A stretch of 64,000 nucleotides of DNA from positions 62,001 to 126,000 of the forward strand of contig JBCBBT010000002.1 in the NCBI GenBank assembly GCA_038531315.1, given 5' to 3'. The stretch comes from JAJFFW01 sp038531315. Lineage in GTDB: Bacteria; Pseudomonadota; Alphaproteobacteria; Caulobacterales; Parvularculaceae. Below, piece after piece: positions 52,038 through 61,262 of this stretch. Within the stretch, counting starts at the first letter, position 1, and every line of letters begins with the position of its first letter. Under the pieces are notes generated by a model. The model was not told the origin of the DNA. It made no database searches and saw only the letters and a list, made by a program, of their open reading frames with translations. Made by a program: the position numbers and the translations under genes.

Positions 52038-54728
52038 ATGGCGAAAGACGGCGCGGCGACAAAATGGGTTTACGGCTTCGGCGACGGCGCCGCCGAGGGC
52101 GATGCGTCGATGAAAAATCTGCTTGGCGGCAAGGGCGCGAATCTGGCGGAAATGTCCAATCTCGCGCTGCCGGTGCCGCCGGGCTTTACCATCACGACCG
52201 ACGTTTGTTCGGCTTATTACGGCAATGACCGCACATTCCCCGAAAGCCTGAAAAGCGACGTCGAAACGGCGCTGGAGCGGGTCGGCGCGCTGGTCGGCAA
52301 AACTTTCGGCGATCCGCAAAACCCGCTCCTGGTCTCGGTGCGCTCCGGCGCGCGCGCTTCGATGCCCGGCATGATGGACACGGTGCTCAATCTCGGACTG
52401 ACCGACGAAACCGTACGCGGCCTTGCGGCGCTGTCGGGCGATGAGCGCTTTGCCTATGACAGCTATCGCCGCTTCATTCAGATGTATGGCGATGTCGTTC
52501 TCGGCGTCGATCACAACGCCTTTGAAGACGTGCTTGAAACCTACAAAGAAGAAAAAGAGTATTTTCTCGACACCGACATGACCGCAAGCGACTGGCTCGC
52601 GGTGATCGCCGGCTACAAGACTGTCGTTGAAGAAAGCCTTGGCCGTCCATTTCCGCAGGACGCGCGCGAACAGCTCTGGGGCGCGATCGAGGCCGTCTTC
52701 GGGTCGTGGCGCAACGAGCGGGCGAATGTCTATCGTCGGCTCCACAATATTCCCGAAGAATGGGGCACCGCCGTCAATGTACAGGCGATGGTTTTCGGCA
52801 ATATGGGCGAGACTTCGGCGACGGGCGTTGCTTTCACGCGCGATCCCTCGACCGGCGAAAACGCCTATTACGGAGAATTCCTGATCAATGCGCAGGGCGA
52901 AGATGTCGTCGCCGGCATCAGGACGCCGCAGACGCTGACCAGACGCGCGCGCGAGGCGATGGGCGAGGAAGAGCCCTCCATGGAAGAGGCGATGCCGAAA
53001 GCCTATGGCGCGCTCGCGGCGGTTTTTGACAAGCTCGAAAACCATTACCGCGACATGCAGGATATCGAATTCACCGTTCAGGAGGGCAAATTATGGATGC
53101 TCCAGACGCGAACGGGTAAACGCACCGCGAAGGCGGCGATGAAAATCGCAGTCGATCTGTGCAGAGACGGTCTCATATCCGAAGAAGAAGCCGTCTGCCG
53201 CGTCGATCCGCAGTCGCTCGACCAGCTGTTGCACCCGTCGCTCGATCCGGACGCGCCGCGCGATCTCGTATTGACGGGGCTTCCGGCGTCGCCGGGCGCG
53301 GCTTCCGGCGAGGTGGTGTTTTCTTCCGACGAGGCCGAGCGTCTCGCGCAGGAAGGGCGCAAGGTCATTCTGGTGCGCGTTGAGACGAGCCCGGAGGATA
53401 TTCACGGCATGCACGCTGCGGCCGCGATTGTCACGGCGCGCGGCGGCATGACAAGTCATGCGGCGGTGGTCGCGCGCGGCATGGGTCGGCCATGCGTTTG
53501 CGGGGCGGGGGACCTCAAAATTAACGACGCGGACAAGACCTTCACCGCGGCGGGGCGAACCATCAAAAAAGGCGACGTGTTGACGGTCGACGGCGCCGAC
53601 GGCAAAGTCTTCTTCGGCGAGGTCGCGACCATCGAGCCGGAGCTTTCCGGCGATTTTGCGCAATTGATGGAATGGGCCGACAAGACGCGGCGCATGCGCG
53701 TGCGCGCCAATGCTGAAACGCCGCGCGATGCGGAAGTCGCGCGCGGTTTCGGCGCCGAGGGCATCGGCCTGTGCCGGACAGAGCATATGTTTTTCGAAGC
53801 CGACCGGATCGTTGCGGTGCGCGAAATGATCCTCGCGGGCGACCAGGCGGGGCGCGAGGCGGCGCTCGCAAAACTCCTGCCCATGCAGCGCTCGGACTTT
53901 GAAGAATTATTCCGTGTCATGAAGGGCCTACCCGTGACGGTGCGCCTGCTTGATCCGCCCTTGCACGAATTTCTGCCGCATTCCGATGCGGAAATCGAAG
54001 AGGTCGCGAAGGCCTCAGGCATGGATGCGGCCCGCCTAAAAGAGCGCGCCCACAAGTTGCATGAGTTTAACCCGATGCTCGGCCATCGCGGGTGCCGGCT
54101 CGCCGTTTCCTATCCGGAAATCTACGAGATGCAGGTGCGGGCAATTATCGAGGCGGCGATCAATGTGGCCTCGGCGAGCGGCGAGACCGTTGAGCCGGAG
54201 ATCATGATCCCGCTGGTCTCGTCCCATGCGGAGCTGGCGCTGGTCAAAGAGCGCGTCGATGCGACGGCGGCGGCGGTGTTGAAAGAAAACAACGCCGACC
54301 TGACTTATCTCGTGGGCACCATGATCGAATTGCCGCGCGCTGCGCTGACGGCGGACGCGATTGCGCAGTCGGCTGAATTCTTTTCCTTCGGCACCAATGA
54401 TCTGACGCAAACGACCTACGGGTTGTCGCGCGATGATTCGGCGGCGTTTCTGCCGGATTATCTGCGTCAGGGCGTGATGAAGACCGACCCGTTTGTAACG
54501 CTCGACGTCGAAGGCGTCGGCGCGCTTGTGGAACTGGCCGCCCAGAAAGGGCGCGCGGCGCGGTCCGACCTCAAACTCGGGATTTGCGGCGAACATGGCG
54601 GCGATCCTGATTCGATCGCTTTTGTGGAAAACGCCGGCCTCGATTACGTCTCGTGCTCGCCCTATCGCACGCCGATTGCGCGGCTTGCGGCGGCCCAGTC
54701 CGCCATTGCAACACGCAAGACCGGATGA
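52038..54728 (+). CDS. ppdK: Pyruvate phosphate dikinase
   Basis: An 896-residue enzyme. The N-terminal ATP-grasp domain begins KWVYGFGDGAAEGDASMKNLLGGKGANLAEM; SVRSGARASMPGMMDTVLNLG follows. The central swivelling domain has catalytic His474 in GGMTSHAAVVARGMGRPCVCG; the C-terminal PEP domain has GIGLCRTEHMFF, PHSDAEIEEVA, LGHRGCRL and Cys873 near the end. It interconverts pyruvate, ATP and phosphate with PEP, AMP and PPi, serving gluconeogenesis or PPi-based glycolysis. A preceding in-frame ATG at 52017 is possible. Confidence 0.97.
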   Translation: MAKDGAATKWVYGFGDGAAEGDASMKNLLGGKGANLAEMSNLALPVPPGFTITTDVCSAYYGNDRTFPESLKSDVETALERVGALVGKTFGDPQNPLLVSVRSGARASMPGMMDTVLNLGLTDETVRGLAALSGDERFAYDSYRRFIQMYGDVVLGVDHNAFEDVLETYKEEKEYFLDTDMTASDWLAVIAGYKTVVEESLGRPFPQDAREQLWGAIEAVFGSWRNERANVYRRLHNIPEEWGTAVNVQAMVFGNMGETSATGVAFTRDPSTGENAYYGEFLINAQGEDVVAGIRTPQTLTRRAREAMGEEEPSMEEAMPKAYGALAAVFDKLENHYRDMQDIEFTVQEGKLWMLQTRTGKRTAKAAMKIAVDLCRDGLISEEEAVCRVDPQSLDQLLHPSLDPDAPRDLVLTGLPASPGAASGEVVFSSDEAERLAQEGRKVILVRVETSPEDIHGMHAAAAIVTARGGMTSHAAVVARGMGRPCVCGAGDLKINDADKTFTAAGRTIKKGDVLTVDGADGKVFFGEVATIEPELSGDFAQLMEWADKTRRMRVRANAETPRDAEVARGFGAEGIGLCRTEHMFFEADRIVAVREMILAGDQAGREAALAKLLPMQRSDFEELFRVMKGLPVTVRLLDPPLHEFLPHSDAEIEEVAKASGMDAARLKERAHKLHEFNPMLGHRGCRLAVSYPEIYEMQVRAIIEAAINVASASGETVEPEIMIPLVSSHAELALVKERVDATAAAVLKENNADLTYLVGTMIELPRAALTADAIAQSAEFFSFGTNDLTQTTYGLSRDDSAAFLPDYLRQGVMKTDPFVTLDVEGVGALVELAAQKGRAARSDLKLGICGEHGGDPDSIAFVENAGLDYVSCSPYRTPIARLAAAQSAIATRKTG

Positions 54729-55218
54729 ACGCGCTCAAGCGTTCCCGGCATGGGCGAACCGGCGGGCGATTTGCGGGAAAAACGACGTCCAATTCGTGCC
54801 CGGCTGTTGCTTCGAAGCGACGCCGGCGCGCCAAGCGGGCCGTCGCTCACGGAATTGTCAGGCGGCAAATTTGAGGGAATTCGGGCGGGTTGAAATTCAC
54901 GCATGAATTCCAAAGCATTAAACGGCTAATCAGAAAGGTTAACAAACTCTTAACAAGCGCGCTAAAGGTTTGCAGAAATCGTGTTGCGGCGCCATATTCG
55001 CAAGGCGAGGCTGGTCTGGCGCCAGCGACGACGGGCTTTTGCGCCAAATTCCAATGGCGCGCGGTCGTCGCTTACGATCTGGTAAGATTTATGACTAAAT
55101 GTCTTAGCGCGCGCCCGTCAATTTGGCGCTTTTTTTAACGAGCGGTTTGTCGCCGCATTTTGGAGCGCAGTTGCGGGCTCTTTAGCCCGCTGCGCTTTCG
55201 AAACGAACGAGTGAGATC
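54729..55218. other. 490-base gap upstream of the SleB-like gene
   Basis: No gene is supported. It contains a TTAA-N7-TTAA site at 54939-54953. Short frames on both strands show no family match. The length is more than a simple promoter needs, so a long leader or a small RNA is possible. Confidence 0.5.
54939..54953. promoter_or_regulatory. CtrA-like binding site
   Basis: TTAACAAACTCTTAA matches the full CtrA consensus TTAA-N7-TTAA, and a C follows as in TTAAC. CtrA controls cell-cycle and envelope genes in alphaproteobacteria. It lies about 265 bp upstream of a cell-wall hydrolase gene. Binding is inferred from sequence alone. Confidence 0.55.
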
Positions 55219-56043
55219 ATGCGTAAGCAAGGCGAACGTTCAGTTTTGAATCTGTCGAAAGACGCGCGCGCAGGCGGCGCGAACTGGCATGTGCGCAGTT
55301 TGCTGGCCGCCGCCGGCGTGGCGGTTTGCGTTTTCGGCGCCGCATTGTCGGCGACGACGTCGGCGAAAAGAGCCACTTACGAGCGGATCGTTGAGACTGA
55401 AGTCGCCACGCAAACAGCGCTCGTGACCGAGTATGCGGCCTACCTCACCGAAGAAGCGGCCAAGGCCCGCGCGGCGATTGCGCCGGCGCAAGGCGTAACG
55501 CTTGGCGCGCCGAGCCTGAAGCCGGTGACGCCCGCGAGCGCCGTTGCGACGCGCGGCGTTGCGCTCGACGATCTCGTTGGTTTTGATTTCACGGCGCTCA
55601 ATATGGCCGCGGTGAACGCCGAAGACCGCCGCTGTCTCGCGCAGGCGATCTACTATGAGGCGCGGTCTGAAAAACGCGTCGGCCAACTTGCGGTGGCGGA
55701 CGTCGTATTGAACCGCGTCGATTCGAGCGTTTATCCGGACTCGATTTGCGGTGTCGTATTTCAGGGCTCTGAGCGCGTGACCGGGTGTCAGTTTTCGTTC
55801 ACCTGCGACGGCTCCATGGACCGGCGCCTGAACAAACGCCTTTGGAAACGCGCCGATGATCTCGCTGGCGCGATCCTCGCCGGCGTCAGAGTGCCGGTGA
55901 GCCGGAACGCAACCCATTATCACGCAGATTATGTTAATCCTCCGTGGGCGGAGAAACTAACGCCGACGGCGGTTATCGGAACCCACAAGTTTTACAAGTT
56001 TCCGAACCGGCGTACTGCCGCTGCGGCGCCCGCCGAGATTTAA
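55219..56043 (+). CDS. SleB-type cell-wall hydrolase
   Basis: A 274-residue protein with one N-terminal membrane segment (about 27-48) after a basic start, a helical linker, then a Hydrolase_2 (SleB) domain from about 132: DRRCLAQAIYYEARSEKRVGQLAVADVVLNRV, with the conserved catalytic-type Glu in YYEARSE. CGVVFQGSERVTGCQFSFTCDGS follows, then ATHYHADYVNPPWA. It should cleave peptidoglycan in the periplasm. A CtrA-like site lies upstream; the convergent DMT gene stops 54 bp after this one. Confidence 0.9.
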   Translation: MRKQGERSVLNLSKDARAGGANWHVRSLLAAAGVAVCVFGAALSATTSAKRATYERIVETEVATQTALVTEYAAYLTEEAAKARAAIAPAQGVTLGAPSLKPVTPASAVATRGVALDDLVGFDFTALNMAAVNAEDRRCLAQAIYYEARSEKRVGQLAVADVVLNRVDSSVYPDSICGVVFQGSERVTGCQFSFTCDGSMDRRLNKRLWKRADDLAGAILAGVRVPVSRNATHYHADYVNPPWAEKLTPTAVIGTHKFYKFPNRRTAAAAPAEI

Positions 56044-56097
56044 CGCCAATCTGACAGAGGCGCCTGGCGTCGTCGCATTCTTGCGGGCGCGCGCTGT

Positions 56098-56943
56098 TCA
56101 GTTTTTCGACCGTATAACGATGAAAATGCCGCCGAGGATGACAAGTCCGGCGATGGCGAGGCGCGCCGTGATTGGCTCGCCAATAACGCCGAGGCCGCCG
56201 ATAGCGGCGATTACCGGCACGGCGAGTTGTACGACCGAGGCGCGCACTGCCGTCAATGCTCTGAGCGCACGGTACCAGATCACATAGCCGGCGCCCGACG
56301 CAATCGCCCCCGATGCGACCGCAAGGCAAACGCCTGCGAGCGATAAATGGGGTGTCCGCGTCACCGCAAACAGCGCCAGCGCCGCAAGCGATGCGACAAG
56401 GAAGTTGGCCGCGGTTGATCGTTCCGGCGACGTCGCCGTCTTGCCGAGACTTGAATAGACGCCCCACGCAATGCCGGCGGCGCCCATCAGCGCGGCCCCG
56501 CCGAGCGGCGGCGCTGACAGTCCGGGCGCCAACAAATAGATCAGACCAGCGAAGGCAAGCGCGACGCCCGCAAGTTGACCGGGCCCCGGTCGCTCGCCTT
56601 GCGCGAAAGCGATCGCAAGCATTGTGAGTTGAACCGCGCCAAACAGGATCAAGGCGCCGGCGCCGGCGTTAACCGAAACATAGGACAGCGAAAAAGCGAT
56701 GGCGTAGACAAACAGCGCCGCCGCCATCCGGCCGTCAAACGCCTTCGATAGTCCTTCATCGGAGGGTTTCCAGATCAGGAAGGGCGCGAGCGTCAACGCC
56801 CCGCTCACGAGCCGGATTTGCATAAAGCTGACCGCATCGATCAGGCCGTCCTTGAGCGCCAGCCGGCATAACACCGAGTTGGCGGCAAAAGCGACAAGCG
56901 CCAGGAGCGTGAGGGCGGCTGTTTGCCGCGCGTCAGGCCTCAT
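56098..56943 (-). CDS. EamA/DMT-family transporter
   Basis: A 281-residue protein of ten membrane helices in two EamA repeats (TLLALVAFAANSVLCRLAL and GAAGIAWGVYSSLGK). Its ATG lies inside the last codons of nadC (11-bp overlap), so it is the last gene of the nad operon. It may move a precursor or product of NAD synthesis, for example nicotinate or quinolinate, but DMT substrates cannot be read from sequence. The longer frame seen upstream overlaps nadC more and is unlikely. Confidence 0.85.
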   Translation of the reverse strand: MRPDARQTAALTLLALVAFAANSVLCRLALKDGLIDAVSFMQIRLVSGALTLAPFLIWKPSDEGLSKAFDGRMAAALFVYAIAFSLSYVSVNAGAGALILFGAVQLTMLAIAFAQGERPGPGQLAGVALAFAGLIYLLAPGLSAPPLGGAALMGAAGIAWGVYSSLGKTATSPERSTAANFLVASLAALALFAVTRTPHLSLAGVCLAVASGAIASGAGYVIWYRALRALTAVRASVVQLAVPVIAAIGGLGVIGEPITARLAIAGLVILGGIFIVIRSKN

Positions 56944-57793
56944 CGAGGCCGAGGTCAAGCACCGGTGCGGAATGCGTAATCCAGCCGGATGAAATGACGT
57001 CAATGCCGGTTTGCGCAACCGCACGCACGGTTTTGGCGGTGATATTGCCGGAGGCTTCCAGAATAGCGGCGCCCTTCGTCAAGGCGACTGCGGTCCTGAG
57101 GTCCTCCGTAGACATATTGTCGAGAAGAATAATATCCGCACCATGGCGCAACACCGTTTCGAGTTGCGCGAGCGTGTCGACTTCGATCTCGATTTTGACA
57201 GTGTGGCCGACATGAGCTTTGGCCGCGGCAAGGGCCTTTTCGGCGCCGCCCGAAGCGGCGATGTGATTGTCCTTGATCATCACCGCGTCATAGAGGCCGA
57301 ACCGATGATTGGCGCCGCCGCCGCACGCAACTGCATGTTTTTCAAAGGCGCGCAGGCCCGGCGTGGTCTTCCGTGTGCAGGCGATTTTAACGCCCGTATC
57401 GGCGACCGCGTCGACAAGGGCGGCCGTCGCTGTGGCGACGCCCGATAAGTGACCGAGATAATTGAGCGCGACCCGCTCACCGGTCAAAATGCCGAGCGCC
57501 GGACCTTCAACCCGCAGGACCGTCTCGCCCTTGGCGACGCGTGCGCCATCGGCGGCCATCGTCTCCGCACGGATCGCTGGGTGGGCAAGCGAAAAAGCGG
57601 CCACAGCGGCGTCAACGCCGGCGATCACACCGTCCGCTCTCGCCTTGATTACGCCGCTGAAGACGCGGTCGGCAGGGATGCAAGCGGCGGTCGTCAGGTC
57701 GCCGGCGTCGCCAAGGTCCTCTGCGAGCGCGGCGGCGACATGGTCCCGCACAAAGCGGTCTGGCAATGGGAAGGGGCGCGGCGGATTTGTCAT
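56933..57793 (-). CDS. nadC: Quinolinate phosphoribosyltransferase (nicotinate-nucleotide pyrophosphorylase)
   Basis: A 286-residue enzyme: AAALAEDLGDAGDLTTAACIP, GERVALNYLGHLSGVAT, CTRKTTPGLRAFEKHAVACGGGANHRFGLYDAVMIKDNH (PRPP/quinolinate site) and IILLDNMSTEDLR, LEASGNIT close the barrel. It makes nicotinate mononucleotide from quinolinate and PRPP. It overlaps nadB by 4 bp and the DMT gene by 11 bp. Confidence 0.97.
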   Translation of the reverse strand: MTNPPRPFPLPDRFVRDHVAAALAEDLGDAGDLTTAACIPADRVFSGVIKARADGVIAGVDAAVAAFSLAHPAIRAETMAADGARVAKGETVLRVEGPALGILTGERVALNYLGHLSGVATATAALVDAVADTGVKIACTRKTTPGLRAFEKHAVACGGGANHRFGLYDAVMIKDNHIAASGGAEKALAAAKAHVGHTVKIEIEVDTLAQLETVLRHGADIILLDNMSTEDLRTAVALTKGAAILEASGNITAKTVRAVAQTGIDVISSGWITHSAPVLDLGLDEA

Positions 57794-59424
57794 GGATGGT
57801 CCTGTTGCTGGCGGTCCTGCATCTGGCGTTCGTTTATTGTCTGCGGCGGTTCAATCTGCGCCAACGGTGCGAATGCAACATTGGTTTCACCCTTGCGATA
57901 GGTGATGTGCGAATGGGCTGGCGTCGTCATTTCCGGAAAGTCTGAGCGAAAATGGCCGCCGCGGCTTTCGCGGCGCGCCGCTGCGCCTTCGACAATGATG
58001 CGGGCCGTGATGAGGGCGCTTTTCAGGCCGCTGGTCATGGTCTTCTCGCGCTGTTCAAGCGCATCGATCATATTACGGACATTTTCAAGGCCTGCGCGTG
58101 AGCGCAATAACGCCGCGCCGCGCGACATCGCTGTGCGCAAGGCGGCTATGTCATCCGCCGGCGGCGGGCTCGGCGGTAAGGCGAGCCGGTCTTCCGGCGC
58201 TGCTGGCGCGGCGGCGATTTCAACGGCCGTATCGCGCATCAGATCGGCGGCGCGCGCTCCGAAAACGACGGCTTCCAGAAGCGAGTTCGACGCCAGGCGA
58301 TTAGCGCCGTGAACGCCTGTCGAGGCCGCCTCGCCAATGACCCAAAGCCCCGCATCATAATCGCCATTAACGCAGGCGCGCCCGTCAATGTCGGTCATCA
58401 CGCCGCCCATGTGATAGTGACACGCCGGCGCAATCGGGATCATGTCCTTGCGCGGATCGATGCCGGCGTGTTGGCATGAGGCAAAGACGGTCGGATAGGC
58501 TTCGGGGAAGGCGGCGCCGACAGCATCGCGCGCGTCCAGAAAGGCGCCGCGGCCCGCCGTCAACTCGCCTTCAACAGCCCGCGCAACGATGTCGCGCGGG
58601 GCCAGCTCGCCAAGCGGATGAATGTCGCCCATGAACCGGCGCCCGTCGTCATTGACAAGCAGAGCGCCGTCGCCGCGCAGCGCTTCGGTGGCGAGCGGCG
58701 CGGGGTCGATGCCGACATTCAGAGCGGTCGGGTGGAACTGGACGAATTCGGGGTCGCGAATAATCGCGCCGGCGCGCGCGGCGAAAGCGAGGCCGTGCCC
58801 TTGCGCGCGCACGGGATTGGTCGTCACCGCATAGAGCCCGCCGAGCCCCCCCGTGGCGAGCACGGTTTGCCCCGCCGGCATGAAAAACCGTTCCTGTTTT
58901 TCAACATCATAGGCAAGGGCGCCGGCGACCTTTCCTTCTCTGGTCAACAAGTCTTCGATAACAATCCGTTCAAGGATCGTGATGTGGTCGGCGGCGCGCG
59001 CGGCTTCCGCCAACGCTTCCATGATAGCGGCGCCCGCCTGATCGCCGGTCGCATGGACGACGCGATCAACACTGTGCGCCGCCTCACGGCCGACTTTCAA
59101 AGACCCGTTCGCGGCGCGGTCAAACGGCACGCCGTAGCCTAAAAGGTCCTCAATCCGCGCCGGGCCTTCTTCGGTGAGAACCCGGGCGGCGGCCGCCTCC
59201 ACCAGACCGGCCCCGGCTTTGAGCGTGTCATCGAAGTGCAGCGCCGGCGTATCGTCCGCGCCGACAGCGGCGGCGATGCCGCCCTGCGCCCAAGGCGTTG
59301 AGCCGCCGCGTCCGAGACGGCGCGCCGTGACGACGGTGACCGGCCGCGGGCTCAGCTTGAGCGCGGTAAAAAGGCCGGCGACGCCGGCCCCGATGATCAG
59401 AATTTCTGACTCGGCGCGGCGCAC
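57790..59424 (-). CDS. nadB: L-aspartate oxidase
   Basis: A 544-residue flavoprotein: IIGAGVAGLFTALKL (FAD site), RRLGRGGSTPWAQGGIAAAVG, HSVDRVVHATGDQAG, QFHPTAL, the ACHYHMGGVMTDIDGRA active-site stretch and LASNSLLEAVVFGARAADL, then a helical C-terminus with LRTAMSRGAALLRSRAGL. It oxidises aspartate to iminoaspartate for NadA. The NTF2-like gene stops on the base before its ATG. Confidence 0.97.
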   Translation of the reverse strand: MRRAESEILIIGAGVAGLFTALKLSPRPVTVVTARRLGRGGSTPWAQGGIAAAVGADDTPALHFDDTLKAGAGLVEAAAARVLTEEGPARIEDLLGYGVPFDRAANGSLKVGREAAHSVDRVVHATGDQAGAAIMEALAEAARAADHITILERIVIEDLLTREGKVAGALAYDVEKQERFFMPAGQTVLATGGLGGLYAVTTNPVRAQGHGLAFAARAGAIIRDPEFVQFHPTALNVGIDPAPLATEALRGDGALLVNDDGRRFMGDIHPLGELAPRDIVARAVEGELTAGRGAFLDARDAVGAAFPEAYPTVFASCQHAGIDPRKDMIPIAPACHYHMGGVMTDIDGRACVNGDYDAGLWVIGEAASTGVHGANRLASNSLLEAVVFGARAADLMRDTAVEIAAAPAAPEDRLALPPSPPPADDIAALRTAMSRGAALLRSRAGLENVRNMIDALEQREKTMTSGLKSALITARIIVEGAAARRESRGGHFRSDFPEMTTPAHSHITYRKGETNVAFAPLAQIEPPQTINERQMQDRQQQDHP

Positions 59425-59922
59425 TTATTTTTCAGCCGGGTAATACCAGACGCGGCGGATCTTGTCGGCGTTGAGTTCATAGACTGCAAATGCAGCTTGT
59501 GAGGTCTCTTTTCCGTCTACGGCATAATAGGCCCGCTCCAGGGTGGTCACGAACCGGCCATGCGAGGTCAGGATCGCAACCGCACTCCGCGGCGGCGCGC
59601 TCGCGTTTACATAATCGCTCATGACCGCGCGCAAATTGTCGGCGCCGTTAGCGGCGACGGTCACGTTTTCGCCTTTGACATCAAGCCAGACGATGTCGCG
59701 CGCTGCGACCGCGAGCATGGCGTCGAGGTCGCCCTCATTGTAGGCGTTCGCGAAGGCGCGCACCGCTTCCTCCGCTGCAACGTTGCGCGTCGCCAGCGGT
59801 TGCAATCCGAGATTGGGCTGCACGGGGTGAACGCCGGAAACGCAGGCCGCTGATGCGCTAAAGACGGCGCCGATCAGCGCCGCCTTGAGACCGATTTTCA
59901 CTGCAGATCCTGTTCGCCTCAT
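59425..59922 (-). CDS. NTF2-like (SnoaL-fold) lipoprotein inside the nad operon
   Basis: A 165-residue protein: signal with lipobox-like SAAC (Cys27), then an NTF2-like alpha/beta cone (EEAVRAFANAYNEGDLDAMLAVAARDIVWLDV, ... RFVTTLERAYYAVDG, AAFAVYELNADKIRRVWYYPAEK). NTF2 folds bind small ligands; no activity is evident. Its ATG overlaps the nadA stop by one base (TGATG); a GTG one codon earlier is possible. Lying between nadA and nadB it must share the operon, so an NAD-linked periplasmic role is likely but unknown. Confidence 0.82.
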   Translation of the reverse strand: MRRTGSAVKIGLKAALIGAVFSASAACVSGVHPVQPNLGLQPLATRNVAAEEAVRAFANAYNEGDLDAMLAVAARDIVWLDVKGENVTVAANGADNLRAVMSDYVNASAPPRSAVAILTSHGRFVTTLERAYYAVDGKETSQAAFAVYELNADKIRRVWYYPAEK

Positions 59923-61061
59923 CACGCCCGCGCTTCGATCGCCATCACCTCCGGCGCATGCGTGTGATTATACATCGATTGCCGGGTGAGGGGCAGGGCG
60001 ACCATCCGTTCGACAGCGCGCCGCGCTTTTTCTGCAATCGCCGGATCGACGGTCACTTCGTGCTCGCCGGTGATCAGCGCATTGAGAATTGCTTTGAGCG
60101 ATATGCGCTTCATGTGCGGGCACAGATTGCACGGGCGCACAAAATTCACAGCCGGATTTTCAAGCGCCACATTGTCTGACATTGAACACTCAGTGATCAG
60201 GACAACGTTTTTGGGTTGATTGTCGCGCACATAATTGCTCATGCCGCTGGTCGAGCCCGCAAAGTCAGCTTCGGCGAGAACGTCCGGTGGACACTCCGGG
60301 TGGGCGAGCACAATGACGCCGGGATTGCCTTCGCGCAGTTCGCGAATGTCGTCGGCGGTGAACTGCTCATGGACTTCGCAAGCCCCCGCCCAGGTGACGA
60401 TCTTGATCTTTGTCATGGCGGCGACGTTTTTCGCCAAATACTGATCCGGGATCAAAATCACGGTATCGGAATTCCACTCCCGGGCTGCATATTCAACGAC
60501 CTCAACAGCGTTGGAGGACGTGCAGCAAATATCGGTTTCTGCTTTGACGTCGGCAGTTGTGTTCACATAGGTGACAACCGGAGCGCCGGGATATTTTTCT
60601 TTCAGCAGCCTGACATCGGCGCCGGTGATCGACGACGCAAGCGAGCAACCGGCGCGCATGTCGGGGATCAGAACGGTTTTTTCAGGCGACAGAATTTTCG
60701 ATGTTTCCGCCATAAAATGAACGCCGGCCTGGATGATAATGTCCGCATCTGTATTGGCCGCTTCCTTGGCGAGCTGGAGGCTGTCTCCGGCAAAATCGCC
60801 AACGCAGTGGAAGATCTCCGGGGTCATGTAGTTGTGCGCGAGAATGACCGCGTTTTTTTGTTTCTTAAGATCATTGATTGCCGCGATGTATGGCGCGTGG
60901 AGCGCCCACTCGACCGGCGAAATGATCGACTTGACGCGCTCATAGAGATGATCGGTCTTGCGTTTGACGGCGTGCGAATAAGTGAGGTCCAGATCATCGA
61001 TTGAAGCGGGTTCGGGGCGCTCCAGAACATCGATCTCCGGTTCATTCCCAAATGCAGGCAT
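59922..61061 (-). CDS. nadA: Quinolinate synthase A
   Basis: A 379-residue enzyme: NAVILAHNYMTPEIFHCVGDFAGDSLQLA, IIQAGVHFMAETSKILSPEKTVLIPD, AGCSLASSI, VTYVNTTADVKAETDICCTSSNA, LAHPECPPDVL and FVRPCNLCPHMKRISLKAI, including the Cys ligands of the 4Fe-4S cluster. It condenses iminoaspartate and DHAP to quinolinate. It is first gene of the nad operon, with a palindrome in the 200-bp upstream region and nrtR beyond. Confidence 0.97.
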   Translation of the reverse strand: MPAFGNEPEIDVLERPEPASIDDLDLTYSHAVKRKTDHLYERVKSIISPVEWALHAPYIAAINDLKKQKNAVILAHNYMTPEIFHCVGDFAGDSLQLAKEAANTDADIIIQAGVHFMAETSKILSPEKTVLIPDMRAGCSLASSITGADVRLLKEKYPGAPVVTYVNTTADVKAETDICCTSSNAVEVVEYAAREWNSDTVILIPDQYLAKNVAAMTKIKIVTWAGACEVHEQFTADDIRELREGNPGVIVLAHPECPPDVLAEADFAGSTSGMSNYVRDNQPKNVVLITECSMSDNVALENPAVNFVRPCNLCPHMKRISLKAILNALITGEHEVTVDPAIAEKARRAVERMVALPLTRQSMYNHTHAPEVMAIEARA

Positions 61062-61131
61062 TGCGCGCCTCCTCTCAAGTCGTGTCGCCCGGCGCCATGT
61101 TTTTATGCGTCAGGCGGTGAGCAGCGGTAAA

Positions 61132-61148
61132 ATGCTCATTCAGAGCAT
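61132..61148. promoter_or_regulatory. Candidate NrtR operator upstream of nadA
   Basis: ATGCTC-ATTCA-GAGCAT, a perfect 6-bp-arm dyad 71 bp before the nadA start. It is the clearest dyad in the gap between nrtR and nadA. NrtR regulators bind palindromes in nad promoters, so this is the natural candidate; the exact motif in this lineage is inferred. Confidence 0.6.
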
Positions 61149-61262
61149 ATATAGGGCCTAAAAAAGCGCCCACAAGGGCTGAGCGGGAAAACTAGCGTTA
61201 ATTCGCGCCCCGTCAACTGGCTTTCGCCGTGCGTGTGATGATGCGCACGTCTTTGTTGTCGA

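Noticed and set aside
51996..53045. Reverse frame of 349 codons opposite ppdK
   Set aside because: It follows the reversed codon pattern of ppdK and has no independent support.
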